This document shows, one piece after another, positions 61,136-64,000 of a stretch of DNA of 64,000 nucleotides (its first letter is position 1; each line of letters begins with the position of its first letter). A program made the position numbers and the translations under genes. This DNA comes from Pseudomonadota bacterium (GTDB lineage: Bacteria; Pseudomonadota; Gammaproteobacteria; Steroidobacterales; Steroidobacteraceae). The stretch is from NCBI GenBank assembly GCA_023417315.1, contig JAEZFW010000055.1, forward strand, positions 124,001 to 188,000, given 5' to 3'. The notes below the pieces were generated by a model that saw only the letters and a program-made list of their open reading frames with translations, searched no databases and was not told the DNA's origin.

Positions 61136-62032
61136 ATGCAACGGCTCACCTTCATCGACCTCCTCAAAGATGCGGCGAAGCGATGGTTGGATCGCGACGC
61201 GTTCCAGCATGCCGGCGCACTCGGATTCTGCACGCTGTTCTCTCTTGCGCCACTCGTGATCATTCTGGTCGCCGTGGTCGGTGCCGTGTATGGCGAGGAG
61301 GCCGCGAGCGGCGAGATCTCGGCGGCGATCAGCGACCTCGTCGGCGCCCAAGCAGCCTCGGCAGTGGAGGAGGCCGTGCGCAGATCTCGACTAGAGGAGG
61401 CCGGTATCGTTCCCACGCTGCTGGGTATCGGCGCATTGCTGTTCGGCGCCACGACCGTGTTTGCGCAGATGCAAAGCTCGTTGAATCAGTTCTGGGAGGT
61501 TCGAGCGAAGCCGGCGCGAAGCGGCATCGTCACATTTATTACCGTGCGACTGCTTTCGCTGAGCATGGTTCTAATCATCGGCTTCTTGTTGCTGACTTCC
61601 TTTGTCATCAGCCTTGCCATCACGGGTGTCATTGAATACGCGAACGAATGGATGCCGGTGCCGCCCATCGTGATCGCGGCGATCGATTTGGCCGCTTCGC
61701 TGAGCATCAGCACCCTGCTGTTCGGAATGATCTTCAAAGTGCTGCCCGACGTGCAGTTGCAGTGGCGCGATGTCTGGCGCGGTGCTTTCATCACCGCAGT
61801 CTTGTTCGCGCTCGGGAAGTACCTCATATCGATCTATCTAACGCATGTAGCGCCAGCATCGACGTACGGCGCGGCCGGATCGTTGGTCCTCATCCTATTG
61901 TGGGTGTACTACTCCTCGCTGATTCTGTTCTTCGGAACATGCCTCGCGGCCGTGACGATCCTCCACCGTGAAGGTTCCATCACCCCGAAGAAGACGGCCG
62001 TTCGCACGAGCGTCGTGGTCCACGACGAATAG
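61136..62032 (+). CDS. YihY/BrkB-family integral membrane protein
   Basis: The product has 298 residues from the ATG at 61136; a GTG at 61109 would add nine residues. There are six hydrophobic segments typical of the virulence-factor BrkB family. QHAGALGFCTLFSLAPLVIILVAV leads, then LFGATTVFAQMQSSLNQFW. The C-terminal signature is YLTHVAPASTYGAAGSLVLILLWVYYSSLILFFGTCLAAV. The family was once labelled ribonuclease BN, wrongly. It is a probable inner-membrane protein of unknown transport function. Its neighbour is the DUF2868 gene 69 bases downstream. Confidence 0.9.
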   Translation: MQRLTFIDLLKDAAKRWLDRDAFQHAGALGFCTLFSLAPLVIILVAVVGAVYGEEAASGEISAAISDLVGAQAASAVEEAVRRSRLEEAGIVPTLLGIGALLFGATTVFAQMQSSLNQFWEVRAKPARSGIVTFITVRLLSLSMVLIIGFLLLTSFVISLAITGVIEYANEWMPVPPIVIAAIDLAASLSISTLLFGMIFKVLPDVQLQWRDVWRGAFITAVLFALGKYLISIYLTHVAPASTYGAAGSLVLILLWVYYSSLILFFGTCLAAVTILHREGSITPKKTAVRTSVVVHDE

Positions 62033-62101
62033 CTCGGACGCGCCCGCCACCGGTAAAGGCTCGACGTCGCGGCAGTCCTCGCGGGCAGTTATCATCGCAC
62101 G

Positions 62102-63580
62102 ATGCACGATGCCGCTGACCGAAATACTTCGCTGTTCGTCGACGCGGTGGAGATTCCGATCCATCTCGACGCCGACCGCGGTAGATCTTACGCGGAGCGA
62201 TTGCATCGCGATCGCACTATAGGCGCTTCGATCTCGGCGCAAGATCCGGCTCGTCGAGTACGGGCGTGGCGCTCGCAAGTTGCGGCGACCTTCGCGTCGG
62301 ACGAGCAATCGCTCGGCGAACGTCTGGAACGCGGCCGACGCATCATTGGTTTTCTCATGCTCATCCTGGGCGCGGCGACCGGCCTCGGCGTTGCCTCGGC
62401 AGTGTTCCATTACGACGGCACGTGGCCGGTCAACGTGGTCACGGTGCTCGCCGTGTTGGTGCTGTTGCAGCTCGCGCTCGTGATGCTGACGCTTGTCCTG
62501 CTCGTGCCCCGCATCCCTGGAATTTCGGTACTGCAGGACCTGATACGTGCGATCAATCCGAGTGCGCTCGTCGCCGCCGTATATAAGCGTGTCGCGCGGC
62601 TCGAGGAGGATCGCGCCGATCTGCTCGTGTGGCCGGCGGCGCGCGGGCCAGCGATAGCGCGTTTCGCGCGCTGGCAGATGCTCATGTGGTCGCAGGTGGG
62701 AGCGATTGCGTTCAACATCGCCGCACTCGCGACTGCTGCCGCCTTGATCGCATTTACCGATCTCGCATTCGGTTGGAGCACGACGCTGCGAGTCGACAGC
62801 GATGCGGCGACGCGTATCACCAATGCGCTCTCGTTTCCGTGGTCCTCGGTTTGGCCGGAGGCGGTGCCGTCTGCCACGCTCATTGAGAGCTCGCGCTTCT
62901 TTCGCCTCGCATCCGCTTCGCCGCCGAATATCTCAGCCGAGTCGCTCACGGGATGGTGGCCGTTTCTGCTCGCCGCAATCGTCACGTATGGCCTCTTGCC
63001 TCGCCTATTCTTATTGATTTTCGCGGCATGGCGGCTGCGAGCCGCAACCGTGCACTTGCTCTTGGACGATCCTCAAGTCAAAGCCTTGCTGGACCGCATG
63101 TGCGCATCCGAGGTGCTGCTCGGTGCCGACGGTGTGGAAGCGCCCGCAGCCTCCACGAGCATTGCGGCGACTCGTGTTCCCACTGGCACACCATCGCAGG
63201 CCGCCGCAATCGTTTGGTCGAATGCGATCGCAACGGAGGCAGTGAACGCTTGGAGCGCACGGAATCTGCGCAAAGAGGTGATGCAAATAGTCGAGGCGGG
63301 AGGCGGCCGTGACCTGGAAGATGACGCAGCGGTTGCTCGTCTCATCGCAGAAGGGCGCCCGCGTGCCGTGCTGCTCTTCGTGCGTGCATGGGAAGCGCCG
63401 CTTCTCGATTTGCAGGATTTCATCGAAAGCCTACGCGCTGCGGTCGGTCGGTCATGTTCGATCATCCTGGTGCCGATCGGGTCAGGGAATGCGGCGGCCG
63501 ATGAGTCGCAGCGAATGACGTGGTCGCGGTGGATCGCTCGCATCGCAGATCCTGCGCTTTATCTGGAGAGCGGCGCATGA
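62102..63580 (+). CDS. DUF2868-domain membrane protein
   Basis: This 492-residue protein has an N-terminal soluble part (about 1-75), a first pair of helices (IIGFLMLILGAATGLGVASAV, VNVVTVLAVLVLLQLALVMLTLVLLV), further helices at about 200-222 and 285-305, and a soluble C-terminal half. This fits DUF2868 (PAARGPAIARFARWQMLMWSQVGAIAFNIA). DUF2868 genes typically precede a DUF3482 GTPase gene, as here, with a four-base overlap. They probably form a membrane-associated GTPase pair of unknown function. Confidence 0.88.
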   Translation: MHDAADRNTSLFVDAVEIPIHLDADRGRSYAERLHRDRTIGASISAQDPARRVRAWRSQVAATFASDEQSLGERLERGRRIIGFLMLILGAATGLGVASAVFHYDGTWPVNVVTVLAVLVLLQLALVMLTLVLLVPRIPGISVLQDLIRAINPSALVAAVYKRVARLEEDRADLLVWPAARGPAIARFARWQMLMWSQVGAIAFNIAALATAAALIAFTDLAFGWSTTLRVDSDAATRITNALSFPWSSVWPEAVPSATLIESSRFFRLASASPPNISAESLTGWWPFLLAAIVTYGLLPRLFLLIFAAWRLRAATVHLLLDDPQVKALLDRMCASEVLLGADGVEAPAASTSIAATRVPTGTPSQAAAIVWSNAIATEAVNAWSARNLRKEVMQIVEAGGGRDLEDDAAVARLIAEGRPRAVLLFVRAWEAPLLDLQDFIESLRAAVGRSCSIILVPIGSGNAAADESQRMTWSRWIARIADPALYLESGA

Positions 63581-64000
63581 GTGCGCAAAGCGGGCCGCCG
63601 CTGGATCATCCGACGTTTGCGATCGTCGGGCATCCAAACAAGGGTAAGAGCAGTATCGTCGCGACGCTCGCGGAGGACGAGTCCGTCGCGATCTCGCCGG
63701 ATCCAGGCACCACGCAGATCGCGCGCAGTTTTCGCATGCGCGTCGACGATCGAGTGCTTTACGAGCTCTTCGACACACCTGGGTTCCAACGCCCACGCGC
63801 GGTTCTCGAGTGGTTGCGCCGCCATGAGCGCGGAGCTGATGCGCGACCGCAGGTCGTCGGCGAGTTCGTAGCCGCGCATGCGAGCGAAGCGCGCTATCGC
63901 AACGAGGTCGAGTTGCTGCACCCGATCCTTGCGGGCGCTGGCGTCCTTTATGTGGTCGACGGCGCACATCCTTACGGCGCGGAGTACGAACCAGAGATGG
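63577..64000 (+). CDS. GTPase, DUF3482-type, N-terminal part (cut by window edge)
   Basis: This starts at ATG 63577, sharing ATGA with the DUF2868 stop, and runs off the right edge after about 141 residues. The P-loop GHPNKGKSS (about residues 18-26) and DTPG G3 motif (LFDTPGFQRPRAV) are visible. The downstream LLHPILAGAGVLYVVDGAHPY matches the DUF3482 class of small GTPases fused to a membrane-associated C-terminal domain. Activity should be GTP hydrolysis linked to the DUF2868 partner. The C-terminal part is not in the window. Confidence 0.88.
   Translation, partial: MSAQSGPPLDHPTFAIVGHPNKGKSSIVATLAEDESVAISPDPGTTQIARSFRMRVDDRVLYELFDTPGFQRPRAVLEWLRRHERGADARPQVVGEFVAAHASEARYRNEVELLHPILAGAGVLYVVDGAHPYGAEYEPEM

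Noticed and set aside
1..64000. Search for tRNA, rRNA, CRISPR arrays, transposases, integrases and attachment sites
   Set aside because: None recognised by eye. Short tRNA-like or CRISPR-like repeats could escape a manual reading; a covariance-model scan would settle it.

Overview
The window is GC-rich, densely coding chromosomal DNA from a Gram-negative bacterium. It has two TonB-dependent outer-membrane receptors, an energy-transducing TonB, many Tat and Sec signal peptides, periplasmic c-type cytochromes and Shine-Dalgarno starts. The mix of TonB receptors, amidohydrolases, serine hydrolases, DUF1592/DUF1552 proteins, an MFE-2-like dehydrogenase and homospermidine synthase fits an aerobic, catabolically versatile proteobacterium. 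A gammaproteobacterium near Steroidobacteraceae is my best guess; this is inference, since no marker gene is present. I saw no rRNA, tRNA, CRISPR array, transposase or integrase.

Layout. (1) 1-8.8 kb: a catabolic or uptake cluster with a divergent MFS permease (cut by the left edge), a Tat-exported unknown protein, a TRZ/ATZ-type amidohydrolase with a Tat-like leader, a TonB receptor, a membrane protein, a dihydropyrimidinase-type amidohydrolase and an ASCH-domain protein. (2) 8.8-11.4 kb, minus strand: an acetate/cation symporter with its small membrane partner, and an FNR-like iron-sulfur regulator with an altered recognition helix. (3) 11.6-19.4 kb, minus strand: exported enzymes, namely a VOC protein, a DUF885 protein, a diheme cytochrome c, a beta-lactamase-fold hydrolase and an S9-family protein whose nucleophile Ser is Gly. 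(4) 19.7-22.9 kb: a methyltransferase, a small conserved protein, an exported S1 protease and a TonB protein. (5) 23.3-37.7 kb, all plus strand: MFS permease, carboxylesterase, acyl-CoA synthetase and TetR regulator, then a TonB receptor, a DUF3604 PHP-like lipoprotein, a parvulin-type isomerase, a HupE/UreJ-like protein, an MFE-2-type dehydrogenase and a cupin. This looks like one uptake, ester cleavage, CoA activation and oxidation programme. (6) 37.7-43.6 kb, minus strand: MATE exporter, methyltransferase, GFA-family protein and a large patatin-like membrane protein. (7) 43.9-54.9 kb: an electron-transfer and oxidation region with an exported amidohydrolase, cytochrome b561 and a c556-type cytochrome, divergent from a DUF1592-DUF1552 pair, then an alpha/beta hydrolase, an EF-hand protein, a monoheme cytochrome and a PQQ-type sugar dehydrogenase fused to a diheme module. 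(8) 55.4-64 kb: a giant hybrid histidine kinase with about seven OB-like periplasmic repeats, homospermidine synthase, a YihY/BrkB membrane protein, and a DUF2868-DUF3482 (GTPase) pair cut by the right edge.

Best candidates for undescribed biology are the TonB receptor-DUF3604-isomerase-HupE cassette, the OB-repeat hybrid kinase, the patatin protein whose catalytic dyad is split by a polytopic membrane insert, the DUF1592/DUF1552 module facing a b561/c556 pair, and the S9 protein lacking its nucleophile.
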